Shown here: positions 48,526-60,369 of the stretch, piece by piece | Numbering within the stretch: position 1 is the stretch's first letter | Layout of the letters: each line of letters starts with the position of its first letter | Assembly: GCA_033439265.1 (NCBI GenBank) | Contig: JAVTVX010000026.1 | Location: 12,587,001-12,651,000, forward strand | From: Dillenia suffruticosa | Lineage: Eukaryota > Streptophyta > Magnoliopsida > Dilleniales > Dilleniaceae | Direction of reading: 5' to 3' | Length of the DNA stretch: 64,000 nucleotides | Notes under the pieces: model-generated | What the model was told of the DNA's origin: nothing | Seen by the model: the letters and a program-made list of their open reading frames with translations, nothing else | The model's database searches: none | Program-made: the position numbers and the translations under genes

Positions 48526-50876
48526 CTAAAAGGCAGCTGCGGCGGTTTTACAGATGGGGCAAGCATTCTTCCGCAAAAGCCACTGCTTTATGCAATATGT
48601 ATGGTAGCTATGGTCACATCCTAGTTTCCCCAGCTCATCATCTGCTACATATTCCTCCTGAAATATGAAGAAATTGGATTAGCATCTGCTTCTGAATATC
48701 AATGGCATGTTCGTATAAGATTTTATGTAAACTCCATCCGTAATCAATGTGCCTTGCGTGACATGTGCATGATCTTCAAAGCATTGTAAACTACTCAGGT
48801 TATAAAGTTTAAATCAACTAAAGAATGTCAGAAGCTGGTTAACATGCATCTATAGCAGCCATGACTATGCTGTTTGCTGTCATTCATATCTTGCAGTTAT
48901 ATCTCGCTGGATGGAAGACGGATTTGTGGAATTAATTTTTGTTTTATGAGAATAAGACATGTCCAAAGAGGAGCAAACGCTGCAGAAACTATGAAACTAA
49001 CCTGACAGATGCTACACTTCCAGCCTTCGCCAGTTTTAAAATGTGAAACAAAGGAATCCAAAATCGAAAACTTTGATTTACTTAGGCAGCTGGCAATCTC
49101 CTCTTCCCTCAACCCTGATCCCACATAGCCGATCCTGTCGCTCAGCTCTAACAGTTCCTATTGGGATTGCCCAAAATCAAGATTAGCATGTTAAACAACA
49201 ATATGACAGGGTTAATGGTAAATGTGAAAATACAACTGAAAGAAAAGTTGGAAGGAAATCACTATGAAAAAGCAATTATGCATACAAGGAAATCAATACG
49301 AGAGATAGACTATGCATACCTCATATGTCATATTATCTACGTCAATTCTCCAATTTCCATAATGATCATACTCATTCAAACTCTCGGCAAAGAGTAGACT
49401 ACTTTGGAACAAGATGATCTGCAAAATCCATGCTCATATTAAATGGTGGCACTTTAGCCCTGTCAAGTCAAATTCTTGTGCTTCTGTGGAGATACAATAA
49501 TCCCTTGAGCTTGCTCAAAAGTGGCATTACAAAGAAGAAACAAGGATGTTCTACAAACTGCTAACAATATACAAAGGAATTCGCAATTCCCTATAAACAA
49601 TAATTTTAAGAAATTAAGAGCAAGAGAGAGCTTTATCACAAAATTATAAGACTGACTATTTACATCAGAGCTTGAAGATCTGATACTTATAGCTATTTGT
49701 ATATTGAGTAAATCCAAGGCGTACCCAGTGCCGAAGCTCCCATATTGAGTAAATCAAAGGTGTTAAATAAAGGTAGACAGAATAGATTTGGCTGAGGATT
49801 TACTTAACATAGGGGATTTGCTTAAAGTCAACGGCAAGAATGTACATGAACAGAAGATACATGAAATTTAACAAATGAACATAAAGGCATAGACAGAGAG
49901 ACAAGTATGGGCAAACCTCTGAGAGATCTCCAGGAGAACGATGCCTTGAACGGCGATATAGCCTAGAACTGCATAAATGTGGCGGCAAATCCAACATGGG
50001 CAAATGCACAGGATTGGTACTTTGATTTGTATTGCTAGTGCGCTGTAAAAGCAATACAAAATGCACATTAGCTTCATCAATCATGGACAAGGTGCCAGAA
50101 CAGGTAAGAAAATGCAAATGTTGAGTCGATTAAACTAAGATCTTGAACACAGCATATGAGCTTCCAGAAATAGTAATTTTCTTATTCTCAGTTCTTATGA
50201 TAAGAATGTACATAAATATATTTACGAGCGTATGTGTGAAAAATAATCTAACCGAAAGGAAACCAGATCAAGCCTTATGGCAAATAAGAGAAAACTGTAC
50301 AATTCAATGTACAAGCACACAAAGATGCAAACCAATAAACAAAGCATCAAATGCATAACCAAAACCATTTAAACTATGAAAATCTAAACCCAAATGAATC
50401 AAATCCAATTTCAGAAAGAGAGAGATTACCCCTCTGGACCTAGAAGTTGAACTGACAGGCCTCTTAGACTCAACACAATCAACCAAAGCGGCCTCAGAGG
50501 AAAACCCAATACCAGGACCGCAACAAACATCAGGAACATCAACAACATTCGAATTATTCATCATTGTCTTTTTCTTTTTCTTCTTCTTTGTTTTCTTCCT
50601 AGCTTTCTTATTTTCCCAGTCAGCAGAAGACCTAATAATGGCAGGTGCTGAAACATCAGGAGAAACGCTAGCACACCCAAGTCCAGAGAATGCAGAGAGT
50701 CTCCTGTGATTATTGGGTTTCGAAGTGGCATTGTTGGAGAAAGTAGAGCGAATAAGATTTGAGATTGTGGGATTGGGTTTAGGTTTTGGATCTGCTATTA
50801 AGAAGGGTTTGTTTCTGGGTCTGCAAAATCTGGGATTTTTCTGCTGTATGTTTGATCTCTCTGCTCCCATCTCCAT
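48526..50876 (-). CDS. RING-H2 finger protein, probable E3 ubiquitin ligase
   Basis: Five exons on the minus strand: 50876-50430, 50042-49917, 49418-49320, 49157-49002, 48657-48526. All junctions are GT-AG and in phase, giving 319 residues. The C-terminal RING-H2 is complete: C272-x2-C275-x14-C290-x-H292-x2-H295-x2-C298-x10-C309-x2-C312, and the protein ends soon after. Just before it lies the segment ELLELSDRIGYVGSGLREEEI, typical of the plant BIG BROTHER / MBR-like ligases (usual form ELLALEERIG..GLSEE.I). The N-terminal half is low-complexity, with a Lys-rich run (residues about 90-103) that could be a nuclear signal. The ligase would pass ubiquitin from an E2 to substrates that cannot be told from sequence. 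The frame is open upstream to an ATG at 51125, but the coding start is taken as 50876 because the upstream part looks like leader sequence. Confidence 0.9.
49715..49750 (-). repeat. Small SINE 3'-end fragment in RING gene intron 2
   Basis: GGCGTACCCAGTGCCGAAGC on the plus strand resembles the 3' end of the Au-like SINE (compare 96-125). Only about 35 bp remain, so the assignment is tentative. Confidence 0.35.
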
Positions 50877-51994
50877 TGTTGAGTGTTGCAGGAGAGAGAT
50901 TGGTCCGGGAACGAAGGAAGAAATAGAACGGTGCGTCGTTAATATACCATTAGAGTATTTGAATTGTGCATTTTTTATGTTTTTTTTTCCCCACGTCCAG
51001 TCAGGTCCTCTTTCTTGGTTCTTTTTACTTTTCTTTTCTACCCGAAAAAGGAGAGGATGGGGGACTCTCGCAGCAATAATGAAGTTTTTCAGATTTTTTT
51101 TTTTTTTTTTCCTCTTACAAGCCAAAAATCAATTCAAGTTCCCGGTCAATTCAAAGCCAAATAATTCTGTTTTTTTTTGACTAAGTTAGATAATTCTTAC
51201 TATTATAAAGTTCGATAATTGTAATAAATTTTACCTCAATACAAGCAAAATTAAGACCAAATTGAAAATTCATAAATATTATTATCTTCTTTATATATTT
51301 TTCTCACCTAAATATATCACTACAATTCAATAAGTCATGAAATATTATCTATAATTTGACTATCTTAATATATGATTTTGTATTTACAAAATAAATAACA
51401 TGTTCGCTTATATTCTCACCATTGACGATGAAATTATGAAATATATAATATAGTTGTATTTAGTTCATGTTTTATGATAAAGTTATGGTTGACACTAATT
51501 TGATAAGAAATTATAATATTACAAAAAATTAAAATATTAATTGAATTCACGCTAACCGGCCCAATGGGTAAATGCTAATAATTTTTTTTTCTTATAAGGG
51601 AGTCAAATTTAAAATTTTTAAGAGAAAAGAAAATTATACCGATTAAATTATAATTTATTGACATATTAATAATTTTCTATTAGTATAAAATATGTATAAA
51701 ATTAATACACAAAATTTTTATTATTTAATAAATAAATTATCGGTATTTAAAAAAGAAAGAAAAGAAAATTTTCATATAAAGTAAGGAGGAGATACTTAAC
51801 AAGGTGAAAGTGGAACGGGGGAAAAAAATGATTGGGTCGGATTAAAGTCGTAAAGAGATTTAGAGTGTGGGACAAAAAGGTGAGCCAAACACATGATTTT
51901 CTATTATTAAAGGACAGCTAAGATATTAGAAATTTTCAAACCTTATTCCGAATCTGAGTCCTAAACCACGGAAAAAGAATTGGCATCACTCATG

Positions 51995-52052
<58 letters not shown>

Positions 52053-52914
52053 TCTCTCTCTCTCTTTCTCTCTCTAAGCTATTTTGGCCAGTTAATTAAT
52101 TAACTACGACCATCTCACAAAGTTTTCATGCATAAAACAGAAAACAAAAGAACAAAGCATAGAGGAGCCTTTCAACTTTTCACAAATAAGACCAAACACT
52201 AAATTCTTTTAAATTAAATAGTTAAATACTCTACTCTCTTAAACAAAAATCTCGAGTTCGAGTTCTAGAAATCACAAAAGAAAATTTGAGAGAGTCAATC
52301 CTAAAATGAACCCCACAGTGTTAAAACTGGATTAGTTAGATAAGAATCCAGACACCAATAATAAAAAAAAAGACCAAACTTCCGATTTCAATTTCAAGAC
52401 GACTTACTCGTACTTATATTTAAAGGGCAATAGACAGATGACATTCGAATTTTTTATCCTAATTTAGATTTGTATTATCTTTCTAACATAAAATAAAATA
52501 GATTTTTATCAAGTTTGTGCAATTATTTTCATAATATTCGTTAAATTTCACATCTATTATTTTAATTTTCATATGTATGGGATATAAATATAAAATTCTA
52601 TCCATCCAAACTTTTAATTTCCTAAACTAAGAGTTAATTTTTTTTATAATATACGTAAATTTATTAAAAATGTCTTTTTTTTTCCTTCTTTTTAAACTTC
52701 CATGAAATATAAATATTAAAGAAAAGTCACGAGGAGTTGTAATGTGAGAAGCGTAGATAACTTATAAAAAGTGGGACAATATTGACCGAAAATTATGGAA
52801 AATGGGGTATGGGGTGCAGTCAGGTCAGGAGTTAGCCAAATTTTAGATCCCGTGAGGCATTGATGGAGGGGGCTTGTTGAAATTTGAAGTGATTGACGAA
52901 AACAGTACAGCTAC
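50877..52914. other. Intergenic upstream of the RING gene, with CT microsatellite
   Basis: The part near 50877-51180 should carry the RING gene promoter and leader. It has T-runs near 50980 and 51092. A CT tract spans about 51998-52074. A tRNA-promoter-like stretch (GAGTTCGAGTTCTAG near 52255) may be another SINE relic. No gene recognised. Confidence 0.45.
51998..52074. repeat. CT microsatellite
   Basis: Nearly 40 CT units with two single-base interruptions near the right end. Confidence 0.9.
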
Positions 52915-55210
52915 CTATATTCTTTGTTCAATAGCAACGTGCAGAGAGAGAGAGAGAGAGAGAGAGCAAATAGTTCCAATCATGTGAGGGAGGAGCTGTG
53001 ATAGAGAAAGAGGAGCTGAGCTTTTGACCACTGCCCAAAAAGTCTGAGGTGGATGCGTCCAATCGGGGAGGGTTCCACCTTCCACACCTATCTGCATGGA
53101 ACATGTGTAACCAGTGGTGTTTTCTATAATATCCCATCGGTTTTTAATGATCAGGATAATATAATAATTGATAAAATTAAATAACGATTTACCAATTATA
53201 TTTTTTATTAATATTAATATTTATAAGATATATATAAAAAAATCTCATATTAAAAAAAAGAATGAATTACTACGTATAAGATGCCTACTTGAGTGAAAAC
53301 AAACCATATGCATCACTCATGCAAGAGCAAGCAAATGCATGCGAGGAACAACAAGTTGTGATTAATCAAGTGAAGTAATAATAATCTTTTTTTTTTCTTT
53401 GTAGAGGAATGAGATGAGAGGGAATTGGAATTTACACTACTAATGATGCTTATACCCATTCTCTAATGCTTTTGCTTTGTCCCTTAATGGGAGAAAATGT
53501 GTGAGTGATGAGGTTGGCAAGAATTGACTATGATTTGTTTTTATCTTTTCCTTCCAGCAGAGTGGGTCAACTCAGTTCGGTTTAATCTTTAATTTTTCTT
53601 TTTCATCTTTTTGAATTTAAATCTCATTTTTGACATTTTACTTCAACTGATAAATTTTTTAAAATAGTAATAGGATGCATTAAAATAGGGGGATATCATT
53701 GCTCCATTGTTGGCTTGAACCGGACGAAAAGCAAAGAAAAGTGGGAAAAGATTGATGGGCTTTAGGCTTTAGCTCATTCATTTGTTAGGTGAAGGTAATG
53801 ACTCTTCAACCAAAAAAAAAAAAAAGAAGGTAAGGACTCTTAGTCTGCTTGTTAGTATTGGTTAAGATGTCAATAGTACAATATGTGCAGCTAATTGGAG
53901 AAATTCTTTCTTGCTCTGTGGGGCAAGATCTCTTCTGGACTAGGGTCACTCGTCCTAAAGCGTTCCCTACCACGGCACACGTAAGGAACTACAAAGGAGG
54001 CGCGCCATTAATTCTCTCTCTCTGTTTTTTTTGATAGAATTAATTCTCTCTCTCTCTCTCTCCCCCCTTTAGCATAGCATGGCGTGGCATGGCATTAAAG
54101 AAAGAGAACCATGGTTGAGATGCATAAGATCAGGAGGCAGCTCAGCAGTAATTATAAAAAATTGAAGGACAGTGGTCCAAACAACATGACGCAGTTCTGC
54201 TAGAATCACTAAATTTTCTAAGGTGCATGCACTCTAGGGCCTGCAGTCTTTAGTCCTTGTCATGGAATGAGACATATGTTCTTAATGTTGCAAATCAATT
54301 GTGTACACCACCTGCTGATGATAGGTAGGTGTGAGTAAAAAGTTTCCATCTCATTTAATTGTAAGTCCACACAAATTTTTGAGATTTGTCTAAACATGGT
54401 TGTTGTTGGAAGGTCCAGTCACACGTCATTGTCTCTCGTGACACTGGACCCCAGTTCTCTGGCTCAAGACCAAAGCCCATCCTTTCTCGCAGGATAAGCC
54501 TCAGTTATGTAGGGCTCAGTAGTCCAATCGCCACAATCTTAGAAGTCGTGAACTGTTCCTTTTTTTTTTCCCTACACTCGATCAATTGATATTTATTAAT
54601 TAATTTATTAATTTCAACTAATTTAACTGAGTTAACAGTAAAATTCAATTAAGCAATGAGCTATCTTTATACCTTTTTTTTTTTTTTTTCAAAAGTCACA
54701 TCTAAAAAATTAATTAAAAGAATTCAATAACTTTGTATTCGGACCAGCGTGACATTGATTGAAGGTTTGAACTATTAAGGTGTTATCAGATCGCTCATGT
54801 TAGAGAAACAAATAATAAGTATTACTAATAATAAAATAGTATTAGCACTTAATCGTCCTAGATTTGTTACTTTTTCCTCTCCCAACCTCTCTATTTTTAT
54901 GGAAGTAACCGATGAGACATGTACTACAGACCTACTATTTAATATATAGCAATATAGCGCCAATGCTTCTGTTGATTCAATGACAAGAATACTGAATTCC
55001 CTTAAACAAGTTTTTAAATTCGTGTATTGAGTTCTCAAGAGAATAGTTTAGTGGTTACAATCTCTTCTCCCAACCTAGAGATTCAATATTTAAATCGTAA
55101 CAAAAAAAAAATTTCAAGAGTGTTGAGAATGAAAAAAATAGGTACCTAAAGAACTCACTTCCAAATAGAACTAAAAATTAACTCAAGTTTGATTAATCGA
55201 GACTACACCA

Positions 55211-55246
<36 letters not shown>

Positions 55247-57590
55247 TGTCAGATGGTCTAAATAATAGGAAAAAAAACACACACACACTGAGATTAACTT
55301 AACCGAATAAATATGACAGACCGCAATATACTTGGGTTAACAATCAAATAGTAAATCGCAATTATCAACCCTTTTTTCTTTAAAATAAAATCAAAATTAT
55401 AGAATTAATGAAAATTTAACATACACCACACAATCTAAAATAGCCCTCTTCCTACATCATGCCCGTTTTCAGATCTTGTTGTAGACGAAAAAAAGATCTA
55501 GATCTTTCGTGCCATTCCAAAGAAACTCACCTGGTTAACTCACAATCAGAGTATGATTTCATCTTTTTCATCATGATGCTAAAATCACTAAAGTTCTATT
55601 TCATTTAAAAATTCTTTATTTGAGATTCTTTTGAGATAAATATAGAAACTATGTCTATAATCTCTTGATTTCAAAAAATAAAATTCGAATAATAATCACG
55701 TTAAATTATCTCATTTGATTATGAATGAGCTGTACTTTTTTTTTTGCTATCATATTTTAGACACCGTCCGATATCTGAAGATTCGTCCCAACTAATTTGG
55801 AAAAACCACTATAATGGCTCATTTTTTTAGGGTGGGTCTCCCAACGGGGAACGCTCCATACACATAAGGGCCCGATACTCGATGAGAGTCAAACCTCAGT
55901 CATGCTTAAGGGAATTTAACCCCATATTCAATTGAGTCAACTCACGTCGATGAATGAGCTGTACTTTAGTCAATCAGATCACCCAAAATTATTTCCATTG
56001 ATTAATTCTGATTATAAACATTCTGTTTTTTATCCTTATCACTCTTGGTTATGGTAACAATCTCATTTCTCCAATAGATGTCCTCATTTTGTTCTGAGTG
56101 TGTTTGTGTTAATAGATACCTCTATTTTTTTTAGTATCTTGTAATTGACTGCGTCATGCAAAGATATCGTACCATGTACCATGTATGGTAATAAAGCATA
56201 ACTCTTTCCCATCTGTTATTGGATTAGATTTTTATCAAGACTTGCACATCTAGTGAAAGATTTCGTATTTGGCTGCTGGACATATTAGTAAGAAAATAGT
56301 GACAACCCAGTGAACATCGTGGTAACTCCTAGAGGGTATTAAAAAAGAAAAATGAAAAATGAAAAATGAAAGGTAAAAGTAAAGTAGAAATAGCCTCGTT
56401 CCTTATCAGAAACTAAGCCCGTCTTTGTCTATAATTTATCTAGGCAGTTTTTCTCACTTTAAACATGTTTGTCGCGGTAGTTTAATCGCTGCTATTCAAC
56501 TTAGGTGGCTGCTTCTACGATCATAAAAAATCTGAACTTGGAAAAAGCTGAAATTTTTGCAGCGATGTCAGATTGACAGAATCCAACTCACTTTTGTCCG
56601 AAATCACTTTCAAAGGTAAGGGAACCGAATTTCTTCTACCAAGTTGTGGATTAAGTCTTGAAAATTAAAAAAACAGACACCCGAAGTGATAGAAGAATGT
56701 CGTGAGAAGAGTTGAATCACCGGAATGAACTTTCAAGCTCCTTGCTTGAATTTATAGGAACAAGCTCTTAAATATTATGTTCGGATCACCCTGAAATCAA
56801 CCTTCTCTTGAAACAATTTTGGAGATTTTCTCCGTAACCTATCGCACTACTCTCACTACAATCCTTATTCTCTCTACTCTGTTATCACTTATTGTGGTGT
56901 CTAGTTCCTATCATAACTACTATTGCACTTATTGCAATAACGGTTATAAATTTCATTATTCCCGTCATAATGGATCCAATTTAAATTCAAATTTAAATGT
57001 TATTGTACTTATTGCAGTAATAATTATAAGCAACATTATACTCATCATAAATGTCTCAATTTAAAGTGAATTCAAATTCAAATTATAAGCAACATTATAC
57101 TCATCTTAAAAAAATAATTTAACTCACTACACAACCATTAAATTGGTCAAGTTGATTTAATACTCAAGCATAAGATTCCTCTCATGTGGGTTCATATCCT
57201 ACTATCAACACTTGTAATATTTTCATATATTTAAAGTGTTGATACTTCCGACCATGTGTGTGCCCATGTGGCAGTCCATGTGTCATGATGCACTTGACAC
57301 AATCTGATTTGATTTTAGTTACAACTTGAACTATGATCAAATTAATCTTATGGATTAATCGTTATATTTGTATACTTATATTTAAATATATTCAATAAGA
57401 AGATCGTCTCTTAATGGGACCGATAGTTAGTTTGATTTAGTAGGATTGATAAATTGATTATTAGATATCGAATAAAAAAAAAAAACTCTTCAAGTATGTA
57501 TTCTTAGTTGCTAATACTCCAAAAAAAAAAAAAAAAATTCTGATTATTATACTCAAATGGGATCATCAAATTCTGAGGCTAAAGTTTTTT
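52915..57590. other. Intergenic region, no intact gene recognised
   Basis: AT-rich DNA with short GA tracts (52943-52966, 54040-54061), a TA microsatellite (about 55216-55243) and T-runs. A GC-richer block at about 55830-55950 (GGGTCTCCCAACGGGGAACG then AGTCAAACCTCAG) looks like a dispersed repeat. A block at 56560-56800 has a minus-strand CTATAAATTCAAG box that could be an LTR promoter relic. I could not find paired ends for either. Confidence 0.4.
55045..55105 (+). repeat. tRNA-derived SINE-like fragment
   Basis: TAGTTTAGTGGTTA is a full match to the polymerase III A-box consensus. About 33 bp downstream GATTCAATATT is one or two transitions from a B box, followed by an A-run. No second end was defined. 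Confidence 0.4.
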
Positions 57591-57594
57591 TTTT

Positions 57595-58270
57595 TTGTTT
57601 TTGAAACTCAGCAAATCTTCCATCAAGTTATACAAGGGAATGCGGATGATGCTATTATCAATCAAGGAGTTAGTCTGCAAACTCTACAATCTGCTTCCGG
57701 ACACTGCATGTAATTGAGGATTTCTGTGTGTTATCTTAATTGATATTTCTGTTACACGTTATAAATTTTAAGTCATGGTCCTAAATTTAGCACATGTGAA
57801 CTTGCTTCTTTATATTGATTAATTTCGGTTTCATGGTTTGCTGATCAGTTTTGAGCTCAGCTAGCTATGGAGACCTTATGAATTGGCGGCAGCTGAATAC
57901 ATACTTGAAGAGTTCATCCGCATCTACCATGGACTCTAGTGATGAGGAAGGGGAAGGAGTCCAAAGTAACGAAAGGTAGGCATATGTTAAGATTAACATG
58001 GAACGAGTAGTAGTTGGTAGAAAAGTTTGCGTCCTTGATATGCTGATTACTCAAGCCTAGCACTTCAATTGGAAGAAATGTTCGGTATATACTCCACAAG
58101 TGCCTTCGTTTTAACTATCTATAAAACTCAAGTGTGAGAATGCTAATGGCTGTTTGTCCTGAATTGCAGGTAGACAATCCATATGCGGGTTACGCTTATT
58201 CCAGGCTGGGTCTGATTTCATATTTTATCAGGGCACGAAGGATAATTGGAGGACAGTTGGTGATGTCCCT
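57595..58270 (+). pseudogene. Exon-like stretches of an unrecognised gene, possibly a relic
   Basis: Three stretches look exon-like. The first follows a T-rich tract and CAG at about 57611 (QIFHQVIQGNADDAIINQGV). The second is near 57855-57975 (SYGDLMNWRQLNTYLKSSSA, then MDSSDEEGEG, before a GTAGGC-like donor). The third starts after TTGCAG near 58170 (GLRLFQAGSDFIF, then KDNWRTVGDVPWK). The last phrase resembles the DW..VGDVPW motif of Aux/IAA domain IV, but the rest does not. I could not connect them into one clear product. It may be a decayed gene, a gene with a structure I missed, or chance. Confidence 0.25.
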
Positions 58271-60369
58271 TGGAAGTTAAGTCTTTATATCAGTCCTCAA
58301 GTCACATGGAACTAAACACACAACTTTTGAACTACTTGGTTTATCTATTTGATTGAGGTGTTGGAAAATTTTTGATTCCATCCACATTCCTATCCCTCCT
58401 TTCAGCCATTTTTACTTGATTTTGATGTTGATAGTAGACTTTCTTTGTTCCTAAAAATACATAAAACTAACTTCGATGTTTTTAATTTAATCATAGCTAA
58501 ATTTAGTCATTTAAGTATGATATGCTGTTAAGGTCATTCAAGTATGCCTTAACCCTGCCCCGTGGACACTCTTGGAACACTTTGGTTTTCATTTTTTTCT
58601 CTAGTTTAGTCATTTTTTATAAATAAAAATAATACTTTGATGATATTATTCACCACAATAAAATATATAATATAGATCATAATTATTAAAGAAATATATT
58701 ACTATAACCTCCAAATTAACAAGTAACTGCGACACCTTACAAGGAACGTACGAGTTTGGCTTGGCTTCAATCACCGCCCCTAAATTGTCAAATCATATTG
58801 CAAGACAAGAACTAAGAAGTCAGAAGATTCGTAGCCAATCAAAGCCATAGCCAGGGAGGTACCAAAAAATTTTTATTCTAAGGGGCTGGGGGCACAGGGA
58901 ATAATGACTGGTGGAGTCCACTCTACCGACATCAGCGCCGTTTGTTATGGCCCAGACACCAACCATGTTTATATATTTCATCTAATCAAATTGTCAGAAT
59001 TTTATGACAGGAATGTCTGGCCTTGTTAATAATTCAACCAAGCTCGTGAGGGTGAGACCAGGTAGGACTAGGAGGTTAGATGCAATTGAAACTATAATGG
59101 TAGGACTGACTTGTGCGGTGCATTAATCATCCAGCACATTACAGCGAGTAAAGCCATTTTTCCAAGGAAAATGATCAAAAGGCTGAAGAATTAGCACTGC
59201 CCCAAGCAAGGATATCATGTCCTAGACTAAATATAGAAGAAAATCTTTGTCCTCCCATTTTCTGATGTTTCCCCCCCCCCTGGGGCATGGTTTTGCTCCT
59301 ATTTTTCGTTTGGTCCATAATATGGAAAAGGCGAAAGCCAGTAAGTGTGCTGATAAGCTGGGGGTAAAGAGGCGGAATCTGGCCTTCATTAGGAAAGCAA
59401 TCCTCAGGCTGAAGTGAGGGAATTGCTGCAGGCTGATGTGAGCTGAGTGTCGCGGGTTAGAAATAAGAGAGGGGCTCACCGTTCGTAGTGTCTCCTCTCC
59501 TGGTTGTGCTCCCTTTGTGTTGGCGTCTTTTTTCACAAAAAATAATAATAATATGGAAGCCAAGCCAGAACCAAAAGGTTGCTTCTCGCAACACCAACAA
59601 AACAATAGCTTTACTTTTTCGGAATTGAGCAAAGACAAACCTTTATTTTTGGAAGTTTTGACAATAAATGTAATATGTACACTGGTAAGTTCAATTTTTG
59701 TGAAAAAGGAGCATAGATAATACCCTGTCACCGGCCTCAAACTTAAGACTAAGCTAAATTGATCGTAATGTAAAAGTGGCATCAAAAAAATTCCATATTC
59801 CTCAAAATACTTACAAGCCAAGATGGTCCCCGGCTTATGCCATATCTCAAAAAACTTACATTTTAACATGCCAATAATATAAAAATGTTGCTACCTGTGA
59901 TTCTTGGCATTGAGAGACGCAATGTTTTTGCCTTTAAATTGTCATTCACTAATTTTGTGAATAAATCCAACAGAAGGAAACAACAAATGAATAACAAACT
60001 TTATTGACTGACAAAAACAAGAGACGAGGTCTGCCAGAAGAGCAAAGTACGGCATTCTTCACATTCAAGTGCTAAAAACTAATGCTCAGGGCAGAACAGC
60101 GACAACCTCATTCAATAACCAAGCCCTTCAAGAAGACCTGTTTTTGCCCGGTCCTTTTTACAATCACTAGGAGAAGAGAATTCTAAATTAAACAAATTCA
60201 AGAAAAGCTCTCCTCAAACCAACAATGGACTCTACTAATCAACTACAAGCATAACAGGGGTAATGTGTTAATCTAATCTTCAATAATCCATCCATATTAG
60301 AACCCCTGATCAGATTTTGGACTTCGAAGTCTCATTCATCAATTGCAGTCCAAGTCTTCATTGCATTCT
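58271..60369. other. Intergenic and LRR kinase 3' flank
   Basis: No gene recognised. A 215-codon minus-strand open frame (59222-59869) has no motif and is judged chance. On the minus strand AATAAA at 60005-60000 is a candidate polyadenylation signal for the kinase gene, 365 nt after its stop. A C-run lies at 59270-59280. Confidence 0.45.

Noticed and set aside
50877-51125. N-terminal extension of the RING protein to an ATG at 51125
   Set aside because: The frame is open, but the extra residues are low-complexity and unlike the family. The downstream ATG at 50876 gives a normal N-terminus.
55830-55950. Possible tRNA gene or SINE in a GC-richer block
   Set aside because: It looks like a dispersed repeat, but I could not find a proper A box, B box or foldable cloverleaf, so I noted it only as intergenic content.
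59222-59869. 215-codon minus-strand open frame
   Set aside because: Its length is notable, but the product has no motif, is rich in Phe/Ser/Leu without domain pattern, crosses homopolymer tracts, and has no splice or promoter context. It is most likely chance.
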